Of a stretch of 52,539 bases of DNA, positions 23,272 through 31,320 are shown one piece after another. The stretch is from Chloroflexota bacterium (GTDB lineage Bacteria; Chloroflexota; Anaerolineae; B4-G1), in assembly GCA_024232355.1 (NCBI GenBank), contig JAAEPW010000501.1, forward strand, positions 1 through 52,539, read 5' to 3'. The position numbers and the translations under genes were made by a program. How positions within the stretch are numbered: position 1 is the stretch's first letter; every line of letters starts with the position of its first letter. The notes under the pieces were generated by a model. The model did no database searches. It worked only from the letters and a program-made list of their open reading frames with translations, and had not been told where the DNA came from.

Positions 23272-24357
23272 ATGGGTGATACATACCAAGTGGTTCAATG
23301 GGCTTTAGAGTATACTTGCCCAATGCGATATGGAGAGAATTGGGTAGAGTCAGAGGTTGCTTACGAGCAACTTGTTAACATTAAGCGTTATTCTCGGGCT
23401 CTGGCACAAGGAACCATTCTAGGTGACATATGTGTTTGTGAATGGGATACTTCAGATACTGGAGTACGTCTGCCGGAGTATGGCTTGATAATAAGCCATA
23501 CATTTGACAGGTATGGTGGAGTAGCAGTTGTCGAAGAGAGCTGTCAGAATTGCACTGTCAATCTCAATGTTTCAAGCCGAGCAGGTCCGTTGGCGGGTTG
23601 TTCGAGTAGCTTTTACTGTCCTCCGTGGGATGAACAGTTAGCCCAATCTTTGGAAAAGATCATTCTCAAAAACGGGTTGGAAGCTGAACTTAAGAATGTG
23701 TTTGTGAGCACAAATCCAATTTGGTTTGGACTCTGGATCAAATCTTCCCTAACTCAAGAACAATGTGAGATTCTTTCCATCATCCTTTCTGATCTCCCGC
23801 TCAAGAAAGAGCAATTCGGAATTCAACACTTTTTGTCAGCGTTAAAGGTTTATATCGAACAGGGAATTCGAGTTCACGTGTCGTTAGTCCCGCCTGGCCA
23901 TTCTGATATGGGATGGTACACAGTATTTGATCATTGTCCACAATGTAAAGCAAGCCCTTGGATGTTGCAAATGGAGCAAGCTTTACCCTCAGAAGCCATT
24001 ACTTGTAAAGTTTGCGGGTATTGCTACATTCCATCCTTAACGTTTTCAAGTAAACGAGAGGGAATCAATGATATTTTTGGTGACTCGCTTGAGGAAATTC
24101 TTGGCATTGAGAAATATCGGACCTTTGCTAGGGATTATTTGAGTGACAAGGGAGTTTCTTCAAAGCAAATTGAACAAGTATTAGAGCATAAAAAGTACTT
24201 GAAGCAACTGTATCGAAATGGCCTTGATCTGGTCTTTATCAATGAACTGGAAAATCTTGTGGTACAAGGGAAGATAATTAATGCAGTGATAAAGTATCAA
24301 AAGAGGATGAATTGTAGCTTGAAGGAAGCGAGAAAGTATATTGAATCGTTGAAATAG
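23272..24357 (+). CDS. Unknown protein with Cys-rich ribbon and L7/L12-like C-terminal tail; probably acquired
   Basis: 361 residues. Not recognised as a whole. The middle has CPQC (about 224-227) and CKVCGYC (about 248-254), a zinc-ribbon arrangement. The last 40 residues include INAVIKYQKRMNCSLKEARK, which resembles the C-terminal domain of ribosomal protein L7/L12 (the K..AIK..R..TGL.LKEAK pattern). The DNA is clearly more A/T-rich than all neighbours and codon use differs, so transfer is likely. No strong ribosome site before ATG 23272. No partner gene is evident. Confidence 0.7.
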   Translation: MGDTYQVVQWALEYTCPMRYGENWVESEVAYEQLVNIKRYSRALAQGTILGDICVCEWDTSDTGVRLPEYGLIISHTFDRYGGVAVVEESCQNCTVNLNVSSRAGPLAGCSSSFYCPPWDEQLAQSLEKIILKNGLEAELKNVFVSTNPIWFGLWIKSSLTQEQCEILSIILSDLPLKKEQFGIQHFLSALKVYIEQGIRVHVSLVPPGHSDMGWYTVFDHCPQCKASPWMLQMEQALPSEAITCKVCGYCYIPSLTFSSKREGINDIFGDSLEEILGIEKYRTFARDYLSDKGVSSKQIEQVLEHKKYLKQLYRNGLDLVFINELENLVVQGKIINAVIKYQKRMNCSLKEARKYIESLK

Positions 24358-24472
24358 TACTCAAAATCTTGCACAATACGTGGTTGATGAAACAGCTTGT
24401 GATTGTGGTGCCTTTTGTTGTGCAAGGATGACAAAACAAATGATAGAGGGTTTGTAGAGAGAGGAATACCAA

Positions 24473-25099
24473 GTGCTAGATAACAAGGGATTCGACAACT
24501 GGTCCGGCGCGTACGATCAAGATATCCTGAAAATGCAGGACGAGGGCTATCCGTTTGAAGGATATTACGATACCCTGGGATACATTCAAAACCAAGTCCA
24601 AGCCGGGGGAGCAAAAACGGTTCTGGACATTGGTATCGGGACCGGGTTGTTGACGGAAACGCTGTACAAAGCAGGGATAGCCATCACGGGAGTCGATTTT
24701 TCGACCAAGATGCTTGACCTGGCGAGAACGAGAATGCCCCAGGGGAGATTTGTCCAGTTTGATTTCAATCAAGGTCTGCCCAAGGAATTGGCGGGGGAAA
24801 CTTTCGATTTCATTGTTTCGTCATATGCCGTTCACCACATTGACGACAAGCAAAAGGTGACATTCTTTCGAGGGCTGGTGCAACATCTAAATGACGAGGG
24901 GCAAGTATTGATCGGGGACGTAGCCTTTGAGACGCAAAGGGATATGGAGAACGTGCGGGCGCAATCGACCGGTTGGGATAATGCCGAGTATTACATGATC
25001 GCAGAGACAATGATCAGAGAATTGGCAAAGCATCAGTTACGGTCCGAGTTTGTGAAAACCTCCAGTTGCAGCGGGGTATTGGTGATTCAGAGGCAGTAG
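24473..25099 (+). CDS. Class I SAM-dependent methyltransferase
   Basis: 208 residues from GTG 24473 with GAGAGG 9 bases ahead. Motif I VLDIGIGTGLLTE (about 44-56), acidic TGVDFSTKMLDLA, DFIVSSYAVHHIDD as motif III-like and LIGDVAFET near the end. Resembles YrrT/Mg-protoporphyrin-type small-molecule methyltransferases. Substrate unknown. It ends 5 bases before the response regulator start, so may be read with it. Confidence 0.85.
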   Translation: MLDNKGFDNWSGAYDQDILKMQDEGYPFEGYYDTLGYIQNQVQAGGAKTVLDIGIGTGLLTETLYKAGIAITGVDFSTKMLDLARTRMPQGRFVQFDFNQGLPKELAGETFDFIVSSYAVHHIDDKQKVTFFRGLVQHLNDEGQVLIGDVAFETQRDMENVRAQSTGWDNAEYYMIAETMIRELAKHQLRSEFVKTSSCSGVLVIQRQ

Positions 25100-25104
25100 A
25101 GTCA

Positions 25105-25788
25105 ATGGCACACATCTTGGTAGTAGACGACGAACCCGCCATCGTCACCGTCGTGCGGGAGCGGTTGGAGCGGGAGGGATTCGGTGTGCAGGCAGTCGCC
25201 AGCGGCGAGGAGGCACTGGCGCACCTCGAAACCGATGCTGCCGACCTGGTCGTGCTCGACGTGATGCTGCCGGGGATAGATGGCTTTGAGGTCATACGCC
25301 GCCTGCGGAGCGCGGGCGATCGGGTGCCCGTCATCCTGCTCACAGCCCGGGACGACGACGTGGACAAGATCGTGGGACTGGAGCTGGGGGCAGACGATTA
25401 CCTGGTCAAGCCGTTCAACCCCCGCGAGTTGAGCGCCCGTGTCCGAGCCGTTCTGCGCCGTCAATCCGAACCCAAAGCCCCGAAATCCCGGCCCGAACAA
25501 GGGCTGCGCTTTGATCACCCCCGTCGTCGGGCCTGGTTCCAGGGCCAACTGTTAGAACTGCGCCCCAAAGAGTATGACCTGCTCCACTTTTTGAGCCAGT
25601 ATCGTGGGCAGGTCTTTACTCGTGAATCGCTTCTCTCGCACGTTTGGGGCCACGAGAGCTATATTGATGAGCGCACTGTGGACGTCCATGTGCGCCGTCT
25701 GCGAAGCAAGCTGTCCGCCATCGCTCCCGACACCCACGTCATCCTCACCGAATGGGGCGTGGGCTACCGCTTGGCTGAGGATGCGTGA
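25105..25788 (+). CDS. OmpR-family response regulator (receiver plus winged helix)
   Basis: 227 residues from ATG 25105 (MAHILVVDDEP), selected because the receiver domain begins there; an earlier in-frame start overlaps the methyltransferase. Receiver: DDE (8-10), phospho-acceptor Asp52 in VVLDVMLPG, the T/A switch in ILLTARDDD, and Lys in DYLVKPFNPREL. C-terminal winged helix with RPKEYDLLHFLSQYRGQVFTRE and ERTVDVHVRRLRSKL. Its likely partner kinase is at 27699-29099, separated by the ArsR/ArsP cassette. Confidence 0.92.
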   Translation: MAHILVVDDEPAIVTVVRERLEREGFGVQAVASGEEALAHLETDAADLVVLDVMLPGIDGFEVIRRLRSAGDRVPVILLTARDDDVDKIVGLELGADDYLVKPFNPRELSARVRAVLRRQSEPKAPKSRPEQGLRFDHPRRRAWFQGQLLELRPKEYDLLHFLSQYRGQVFTRESLLSHVWGHESYIDERTVDVHVRRLRSKLSAIAPDTHVILTEWGVGYRLAEDA

Positions 25789-25935
25789 AAAACCTCCGTG
25801 CAAACATCCGGGGCTTCCGAGCGCTCAACCTGGGGTTTTGCATAAGGAAAAGCTTGGTTGAGCGCTAGCGTGGACATGGAGCTTTGGCCTTTCATTTCCC
25901 CGGTGAACCAAGGGGGCTTTTCCGGCTTTTCCCGT
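25785..25935. repeat. Structured 150-bp repeat (family 5) overlapping the response regulator stop
   Basis: It begins GTGAAAAACC, inside which lies the response regulator stop codon, and ends GGCTTTTCCCGT. Nearly the same 150 bp recurs at 29083-29232 after the sensor kinase. Internal pairs: CCGAGCGCTCAACC with GGTTGAGCGCT and a C/G-rich hairpin before GGGGGCTTTT, a terminator shape. The ends form weak inverted repeats (TGAAAAACC / GGGAAAAGCC). Either a mobile element or a conserved bidirectional terminator between convergent genes. Confidence 0.75.
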
Positions 25936-25941
25936 GATCGC

Positions 25942-27048
25942 TCACATCACCCAACTGTATACGTACCCCAACACAATCGCTCCGACCAGCGAGAACGAGA
26001 TGTATAGGGCAAATACCCGTCGCGAGGTCAAACCCCATACCGCAGACATTGCGGGCAGCGTGGTGGTTGGGCCAGCGATCAGAAAGGCCAGGGCCGCAGC
26101 CGGGTTCATTCCCTGTGCCAGCAAGCCACTCACCATCGGCAATGCAGACATGTTGCTGGCATAGGCCGGTACGCCGAGAAAAGCGGCGGTCAAAATAGCC
26201 CACGGATTCTGGCGACCCAACAACCCCGCGATCCATTCGGAAGGGATGTACAGAGTGATCAGGGCATTTAGGAAAAAGGCCAACAGCATAAACTTGGCTA
26301 CCATGAGGGTGGCGTCCCAGGTCTCGTTCAGCAGACGACGGCGAAAGGGGATGGTTTCTGTGCTGCAACTGTCACCACAACCAGAGTCGCAATCTGATGC
26401 TGGCTCCGGAGCGAGCGGGGCTATCGGGCTGGTATTGCTGATCCCCGCAGTCGCAGTGGCGGAGCAACAAACTGCCTCGGTGGCCAGGACGGGGCGTTTT
26501 ACCGTCAACCGGGGAAATGATAGGGACGATAGGTTTTGCTTGAATCCCTGCCACCTATTCTTCAAGCGTGTCCAGGGGCTTTGTGCAGAGGACGGTTGTT
26601 GTTGGCGCAGCGTATACTCGCCCAGCCAGCCTCGTTCCGCGATAAAGTGGGTCACAAATCCGGCGCTCAGGCTCAGGACGAGCGTGGCAAGCAGTCGCCA
26701 CACGGCTAGCTCCCAGCCGATGGTGCTGACGCTCAAAAAGAAGGCTTCTGGATCCATCGAGGGGGACGCGATCCAAAAGGACATCACCGGCGCCAGCGGC
26801 ACTCCGCTCATTAGCAAGGCCGCGATCACCGGGATGACGCCGCAAGAGCAGAACGGGCTAAAAGCCCCGACCGCCGTAGCCAGGAAAATCGCCACTATCG
26901 GGCGTGCCTGAAAGGCGCGGTTGATATACTTGGCAGCACCGGAGAGATTGACTGCCACCGCCAACGGAATAGTGATCAGCAAGTAGGGCCAGATGTGCAA
27001 AAAAGATGCAACGATGAAATCGAGTATTTCTGAAATTTGTTCCAACAT
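25942..27048 (-). CDS. ArsP-like permease (predicted permease family, UPF0718/DUF318)
   Basis: 368 residues; AAGGAG 9 bases before ATG. About eight membrane helices in two halves, with PFCSCGVIPVIAALLMSG (about 65-82) and the second-half APVMSFWIASPSMDPEAF. A central cytoplasmic loop (about 150-235) is Cys-rich: EAVCCSATAT and DCDSGCGDSC, likely metal or metalloid binding. Family members export organoarsenicals or other thiophilic compounds. The adjacent ArsR-type gene with operators before both genes supports metalloid-regulated efflux. Confidence 0.88.
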   Translation of the reverse strand: MLEQISEILDFIVASFLHIWPYLLITIPLAVAVNLSGAAKYINRAFQARPIVAIFLATAVGAFSPFCSCGVIPVIAALLMSGVPLAPVMSFWIASPSMDPEAFFLSVSTIGWELAVWRLLATLVLSLSAGFVTHFIAERGWLGEYTLRQQQPSSAQSPWTRLKNRWQGFKQNLSSLSFPRLTVKRPVLATEAVCCSATATAGISNTSPIAPLAPEPASDCDSGCGDSCSTETIPFRRRLLNETWDATLMVAKFMLLAFFLNALITLYIPSEWIAGLLGRQNPWAILTAAFLGVPAYASNMSALPMVSGLLAQGMNPAAALAFLIAGPTTTLPAMSAVWGLTSRRVFALYISFSLVGAIVLGYVYSWVM

Positions 27049-27067
27049 GATTGTTTTCTCCTTTTAT

Positions 27068-27083
27068 ATCGTATTTTTACGAT
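27068..27083. promoter_or_regulatory. ArsR-type operator between arsR and the permease
   Basis: Perfect inverted repeat ATCGTATTTTTACGAT, identical to the one before arsR, with an extra half-site ATCGTA at 27089-27094. It lies 20 bases before the permease start, which suggests separate or reinforced control of the permease. Confidence 0.8.
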
Positions 27084-27110
27084 GATGTATCGTAAAAAAA
27101 TTTATTGGGG

Positions 27111-27443
27111 CTAGAAAATTTTCCCAACTTGGGTCCTGAACCAGGCAATGTTTTCTTTGTGCAAACAATAGCTGGTCGCCGGGCCGTCTACCGTACCATC
27201 GATCCAGCCACTGTTTCGCAAAATCTTGAGATGTTGCGAAACAGTGGCCTGGGCTAGGGGTAAAAATTGTACAATATCGCCAGTGATGCAACCGGGACGA
27301 GTTACCAAGAATTTCATGATCTCAAAGCGGTGGGGGTTTCCAAGGGCTTTGAACATGGTCACAAGCCGATCCTGCTCGGCGCCAGAGATATCCAGCGTGC
27401 AGCAGACGGGCGGGACAGTGCGCGGCTCTTGGTTTGTAGTCAT
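27111..27443 (-). CDS. ArsR/SmtB-family metal-responsive repressor
   Basis: 110 residues; GGGAGG about 6 bases before ATG. Winged helix with FKALGNPHRFEIMKFLV, DIVQFLPLAQATVSQHLKIL as recognition helix region and a PATSYCLHKEN wing. An N-terminal vicinal Cys pair (PVCCTLD, about 14-15) and a Cys in GCITGD could bind As(III) or a similar metalloid. It sits just downstream of an operator/promoter pair and upstream of the ArsP-like permease. Confidence 0.92.
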   Translation of the reverse strand: MTTNQEPRTVPPVCCTLDISGAEQDRLVTMFKALGNPHRFEIMKFLVTRPGCITGDIVQFLPLAQATVSQHLKILRNSGWIDGTVDGPATSYCLHKENIAWFRTQVGKIF

Positions 27444-27459
27444 AATTCGCCTCCCCTAT

Positions 27460-27475
27460 ATCGTATTTTTACGAT
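27460..27475. promoter_or_regulatory. ArsR-type operator before arsR
   Basis: Inverted repeat ATCGTATTTTTACGAT, 16 bases before the arsR start and overlapping the predicted transcription start, so a bound repressor would block initiation. Same sequence as 27068-27083. Confidence 0.85.
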
Positions 27476-27478
27476 AAT

Positions 27479-27507
27479 ATTATACCATGCAAAAAACTGT
27501 TTGTCAA
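27479..27507 (-). promoter_or_regulatory. Sigma-70-type promoter of arsR
   Basis: On the minus strand, TTGACA (27507-27502) and TATAAT (27484-27479) with a 17-base spacer: consensus at both boxes, directly upstream of the operator. Confidence 0.88.
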
Positions 27508-27530
27508 CCCCCAATGTTGCCTAAATTGAT

Positions 27531-27677
27531 TCACTACCGGACACTTTTGACAAGTGAACAACAGATACTGAATTTTTAGCCACGAATTTACACTAATTTT
27601 TGATTTACATTCGGTGCAACCTACGGTTGCCATAATTCGTGAAATTCGTGGCTAAAGAAAAAAGTGTCCGGTAGCAA
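27531..27677. repeat. Family 3 palindromic intergenic element, copy 3 (best terminal repeats)
   Basis: Ends CACTACCGGACACTTTT and AAGTGTCCGGTAGC are inverted repeats. The interior has AGCCACGAATTTACACTAAT, a GTGCAACCTACGGTTGCC hairpin core, and AATTCGTGAAATTCGTGGCT. It lies between the arsR promoter and the histidine kinase ribosome site. Confidence 0.82.
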
Positions 27678-27698
27678 ATAAATTGAAGGAGTTTGGAT

Positions 27699-29099
27699 GT
27701 GACAGAAAACGCACCCAAGAGGAGACAGAGCCTAGCCCGGCGGCTGACCATGACTTATCTCTTGACCATGTGGATCATCGTGATCGGCCTCGGCACCACG
27801 GTCTATGCAGCGACCACCTTTTACCTCGACGATCGCCTGAACGCGGAACTGGCTGCCCAGGCTGATTTTTACGCTGCCTACGCCGCCAATCTGGCCGCCG
27901 ACGAGCGTGTGCTGGCTGGTCTGGCCCCGACTATTGTTGGCCTTTTTGCCCCGCAGGCCGACCTCAACGTGCGCTTTTTCGCGGCCAGCAACGGTGCACT
28001 CTTGGCCGCCACTCGGGATATCGGGCCACAGCCCAGCCAGGCGGCCCTGACCGAGCTGGGTTACCGCAGCCCGACCGTGTTCACCCAACCCAGCCGCGAC
28101 TTGCCGCAGAGAAGCTATACTGCGCGACCGGTCGTGGTTGGCAAGCAGATCATTGGTGTCGCCGAAGTATCCAAATCCACCCAAGACGGCGAACGGTTCC
28201 TGAGTACCTTGCGCTACATGTTGTTGATCGCTGTCCTAGTCGCCGCCGTGACGTCTCTGTTGGTTAGCATATTCCTGGCCCGCCGGTTGAGCCGGCCCAT
28301 CCGCGAGATGGAGCAAGCAACCCAACGCATCGCCGCTGGCGATCTGGACGTTCGTCTGGGCGGCTACCCGCCGGATGAGGTGGGGCGTTTGGCTGAGAGC
28401 GTGAACCGTATGGCCGGACGGCTCAAGCAGTTAGAGATCGCTCGCGCCCAGTTCATCGGCGAAATATCTCACGACCTGCGAACGCCGTTGACGGCCATCA
28501 AAGGGCTGCTGGTCAACTTGATTGACGAGTCTCAACCTGACAATCGATCTTCTCTAGAGCTTGCCGAGCGCGAGACCGACCGTCTGATCCGTCTGGTCAA
28601 CCAGTTGCTGGACTTGGCGCGGTGGCAGGGTGGGCGGCTGGAATTGGATTGCCGTCCCGCCAACGTCGGCGCCATTGTCCACGATGCCGTGGACCTTGTC
28701 GCTGGACGCGCTCGTCATCGTAACATCACCCTGAAAACCGACATCTCTGCTACCCTGTCGACGATCTCTGCCGACGCCGACCGGTTACAGCGCGTCATCC
28801 TCAACTTGCTGGACAATGGGATCAAATTCACGCCGGGCGGTGGGCAGGTGACGATAACCGCGGTGCATCAAGCGGAAGCGATCGAGATCAGCGTGCAAGA
28901 CACGGGGCCAGGGATGAGCGACGAGGAACGGGAGCGGGCCTTTGAGCCATACCACCGGGGGCAGGGGGGTGGGACCGGCCTGGGATTGACCATCGCGCGC
29001 GCCATCGTAGAGGCGCACGGTGGACGGATGGGTATCGAAAGCACCATAGGCCAGGGCAGTCGTATGTGGTTCACTCTGCCCTGTGAAAAACCCCAGTGA
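27699..29099 (+). CDS. Membrane sensor histidine kinase
   Basis: 466 residues from GTG 27699, 7 bases after AAGGAG. Two membrane helices (about 18-40 and 172-193) bracket an extracytoplasmic sensor of about 130 residues. HAMP follows (RRLSRPIREMEQATQRIAAG), then HisKA with His258 in GEISHDLRTPLTAIKG, and HATPase_c: N box LLDNGIKFTPGGG, G1 VQDTGPGMS, F box RAFEPYHRG, G2 GGTGLGLTIAR. The last four codons (EKPQ) come from the family 5 repeat. Probable partner of the regulator at 25105. Confidence 0.92.
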   Translation: MTENAPKRRQSLARRLTMTYLLTMWIIVIGLGTTVYAATTFYLDDRLNAELAAQADFYAAYAANLAADERVLAGLAPTIVGLFAPQADLNVRFFAASNGALLAATRDIGPQPSQAALTELGYRSPTVFTQPSRDLPQRSYTARPVVVGKQIIGVAEVSKSTQDGERFLSTLRYMLLIAVLVAAVTSLLVSIFLARRLSRPIREMEQATQRIAAGDLDVRLGGYPPDEVGRLAESVNRMAGRLKQLEIARAQFIGEISHDLRTPLTAIKGLLVNLIDESQPDNRSSLELAERETDRLIRLVNQLLDLARWQGGRLELDCRPANVGAIVHDAVDLVAGRARHRNITLKTDISATLSTISADADRLQRVILNLLDNGIKFTPGGGQVTITAVHQAEAIEISVQDTGPGMSDEERERAFEPYHRGQGGGTGLGLTIARAIVEAHGGRMGIESTIGQGSRMWFTLPCEKPQ

Positions 29100-29232
29100 G
29101 AATATTTGAGACTTTCGAGTGCTCAGCCTGGGGTTTTTCATAAGGAAAAGCCTGATTGAGCGTTGGTATAAATGTAGCATTTGGATCTTTTAGCCACCTT
29201 GGTGCACCAGGGGGCTTTTTGGCTTTTCCCGT
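29083..29232. repeat. Structured 150-bp repeat (family 5) overlapping the histidine kinase stop
   Basis: Near copy of 25785-25935. It opens with a strong hairpin, GAAAAACCCCAG with CTGGGGTTTTTC. A second hairpin, AGCCACCTTGGTG with CACCAGGGGGCT followed by T5, has terminator form. An outer pair, AAGGAAAAGCC and GGCTTTTCC, encloses the latter. The kinase's stop codon lies inside its first 15 bases. Confidence 0.78.
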
Positions 29233-29270
29233 AACAATTGTTAATATTTTGATAATCGCCCTGTCACACA

Positions 29271-29299
29271 TTGACAATACTTTTGTGATACACTATAGT
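29271..29299 (+). promoter_or_regulatory. Sigma-70-type promoter of the lipoprotein-ABC transporter operon
   Basis: TTGACA at 29271-29276 and TATAGT at 29294-29299, 17-base spacer, about 107 bases before the lipoprotein start. Confidence 0.82.
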
Positions 29300-29327
29300 C
29301 GCTTGCAGGCGAATAAGCTTTGCAGCC

Positions 29328-29371
29328 GTAGACGCGATTTCCATAGCGCGCGGTATGGAAACCGCGACTAC
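29328..29371. repeat. Inverted repeat in the 5' leader of the lipoprotein gene
   Basis: GTAGACGCGATTTCCATA and TATGGAAACCGCGACTAC form an 18-bp stem with two mismatches around GCGCGCGG. It lies in the transcribed leader, so it may fold in the mRNA. It resembles dispersed GTAGTCGCGGTTTCC repeats. Confidence 0.75.
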
Positions 29372-29405
29372 ATTTGTACTTTCCATATCATAAAAGGAGT
29401 GACAA

Positions 29406-30494
29406 ATGAACAAGCGACAATTTTTGGTAACGAGTATGGTGACACTTTTAATACTTGCTTTGCTGCTGACCGGGTGCCAGAGCGGACCGACCGCTGAAGA
29501 GGTCGTGGCCAAGATGAAAGAGGTCGAGGCCAGTATCGAGGATGCCCACGCCGTCTTGGAGGCCAATGTCCAGGCCCAGGGAATGGACGAAAGCGCAATA
29601 GTCGAGGTGTGGGAGAAAATGCCCAACAAGTTCCGGGCTGAGGTGCTGGAATCCAGCAAGTCGGAGCTGGTAGGGACCATATCTGTGACGGATGGCGAGC
29701 AAGCCTGGATGTACAACCCCGTCGAAAACGAGGTGATGGTTGGTGATTTGGGCGATCTGGAGATGGAAGAGGAGATCGACCCCAGCCAGATGATCCAGAT
29801 GATGGAAGAGATTATCCAGCAGGTGTCGGACACCAGCGACGTGGAACTGCTGGGCGAGGAGGAAATCTCTGGCATCGCGACGTACAAGCTCGAGTTCACC
29901 CCCAAGGAAGACGTGGAAGAGACGATTCTGCCCGTGGGCAGCGTGGCTACCCTGTGGGTGGAGCAAGAGCGTTGGATTGTGTTGCAGGCCCACATTGTCA
30001 ACGATATGTTTGGCGAGGGCTGGCTGCACGTCCGCTCCTTCGAGTTCAACACCGGGATACCGGACGAACAGTTCCAGTTCGAGATCCCCCAAGGCGCAGA
30101 GGTGACCGAGCTTGAGGATATGCGCCCCACGCCGCTCACCTTGGACGAGGCGCGGGAGCAGTTCGCCCAGCAGGCCGAGTCTGCCTTGCTGGTTCCCACC
30201 TACGTGCCAGAAGAGGCTACTCTGATTGACGTATTCGCCGTGGAAGGGGCTCTGGTTCTCTATTATAATCATGCCGAGACCTCGTTCACCGTTGTGCAAG
30301 GCTCGTTCCCAGGGATGAGAGAAGAGCCCAGCGGTGAAGCGGTTGAGGTCACCGTGCGCGGCCAGACCGGTACGCTGATTACCGACGACCAGGGGAACAG
30401 TTTCTTGACCTGGGAGGAAGAGGGTGTGACCATTACGATTGCAGGTCATATCAGTCAGGATCAAGTTTTGCAGGTTGCTGAATCGTTGCAGTAG
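29406..30494 (+). CDS. LolA-like lipoprotein upstream of an ABC transporter
   Basis: 362 residues. Lipoprotein signal with lipobox LLTGC (about 20-24). Residues about 28-235 are a LolA/LppX-type half-barrel fold (VVAKMKEVEASIEDAHAVLEA, EVWEKMPNKFRAEVLES, DGEQAWMYNPVENEV, LWVEQERWIVLQAHI). About 245-362 resemble DUF4367 (LVPTYVPEEATLIDVF). AAAGGAG lies before the ATG. Extracytoplasmic; its place directly ahead of a MacB-type transporter suggests it handles a lipid or lipoprotein substrate. Likely controlled by the neighbouring two-component system, by position only. Confidence 0.85.
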   Translation: MNKRQFLVTSMVTLLILALLLTGCQSGPTAEEVVAKMKEVEASIEDAHAVLEANVQAQGMDESAIVEVWEKMPNKFRAEVLESSKSELVGTISVTDGEQAWMYNPVENEVMVGDLGDLEMEEEIDPSQMIQMMEEIIQQVSDTSDVELLGEEEISGIATYKLEFTPKEDVEETILPVGSVATLWVEQERWIVLQAHIVNDMFGEGWLHVRSFEFNTGIPDEQFQFEIPQGAEVTELEDMRPTPLTLDEAREQFAQQAESALLVPTYVPEEATLIDVFAVEGALVLYYNHAETSFTVVQGSFPGMREEPSGEAVEVTVRGQTGTLITDDQGNSFLTWEEEGVTITIAGHISQDQVLQVAESLQ

Positions 30495-30536
30495 CTTTGC
30501 ATTAACAGGTGCGGCGCACTTTGTCTTGTTTAGTCC

Positions 30537-30620
30537 GCCGGGCGCTGAACCGCCCGGCTCAAAGCTCAACCCTCCTTTGGAGGCTACAGATGAGCCCGCG
30601 GAGCGGGGTTTAGCTGTGAG
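30537..30620. repeat. GC-rich hairpin repeat, family 4, copy a
   Basis: GCCGGGCGCTGAACCGCCCG forms a hairpin, followed by GGCTCAAAGC, a CCTCCTTTGGAGG hairpin, and GAGCGGGGTTTAGC inverted to the start. The same modules are at 40814-40942. It fills the gap between the lipoprotein and ABC ATPase genes. Confidence 0.7.
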
Positions 30621-30645
30621 CGCGGCGGCAGTGGAGAGAAAATAT

Positions 30646-31320
30646 ATGGAAACTGTAGTACGCACGGTGGGCCTGACCCGCCGGTACAAGATGGGTGAGA
30701 GTTTCGTGGACGCGCTGCGGGGCGCAGACTTGACCATCACCCGTGGGGAGTTTGTGGCTCTGGTAGGCCCGTCGGGTTCCGGCAAGTCTACGGTGCTCAA
30801 CCTCATCGGCGGGTTGGACCAGCCCACCGATGGTCAGGTGTGGATCAATGGCACCGAGTTGAGCGCCAGCGACGAGCGCACCCTGACCCAACACCGCCGC
30901 CAGCACGTGGGATTCGTTTTCCAGAGCTTTAATCTGCTGCCCCGACTGACGGCCGAGGAGAACGTGGCCCTGCCCTTGATGTTCAGCGGGGTTCCAGAGA
31001 AGGAACGTCTGGCGCGGGCGCAGACGCTCCTGGAGCGGGTGAGACTGAAAGCGCGCCTGGATCATCGTCCCACGCAGCTCAGCAGCGGCGAGCAGCAACG
31101 GGTGGCGATCGCGCGCGCCCTGGTGGGCCAACCGGCCTTGCTCCTGGCCGACGAGCCGACAGGTAATCTGGACACCGTCACCGGCGCAGAGATCATGCAG
31201 CTGCTCAGAACGTTGAATCAGGACCAGGGGTTGACCTTGTTGGTCGTCACCCACGACCCAGAAGTGGCCGCCTTTGCCGACCGCGTGGTCAGATTACGAG
31301 ATGGGCAGGTGGAACAATGA
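30646..31320 (+). CDS. ABC transporter ATP-binding protein (MacB/LolD type)
   Basis: 224 residues from ATG 30646 (GGAGAG about 8 bases ahead). Walker [10 protein letters not shown] (about 42-50), Q-loop [17 protein letters not shown], signature [15 protein letters not shown], Walker [13 protein letters not shown] and switch His in VVTHDPEV. LolD/MacB-type ATPases drive extrusion or extraction of lipoproteins, peptides or drugs without moving substrate through the membrane helices. Its ATGA overlaps the permease start. Confidence 0.93.
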   Translation: METVVRTVGLTRRYKMGESFVDALRGADLTITRGEFVALVGPSGSGKSTVLNLIGGLDQPTDGQVWINGTELSASDERTLTQHRRQHVGFVFQSFNLLPRLTAEENVALPLMFSGVPEKERLARAQTLLERVRLKARLDHRPTQLSSGEQQRVAIARALVGQPALLLADEPTGNLDTVTGAEIMQLLRTLNQDQGLTLLVVTHDPEVAAFADRVVRLRDGQVEQ

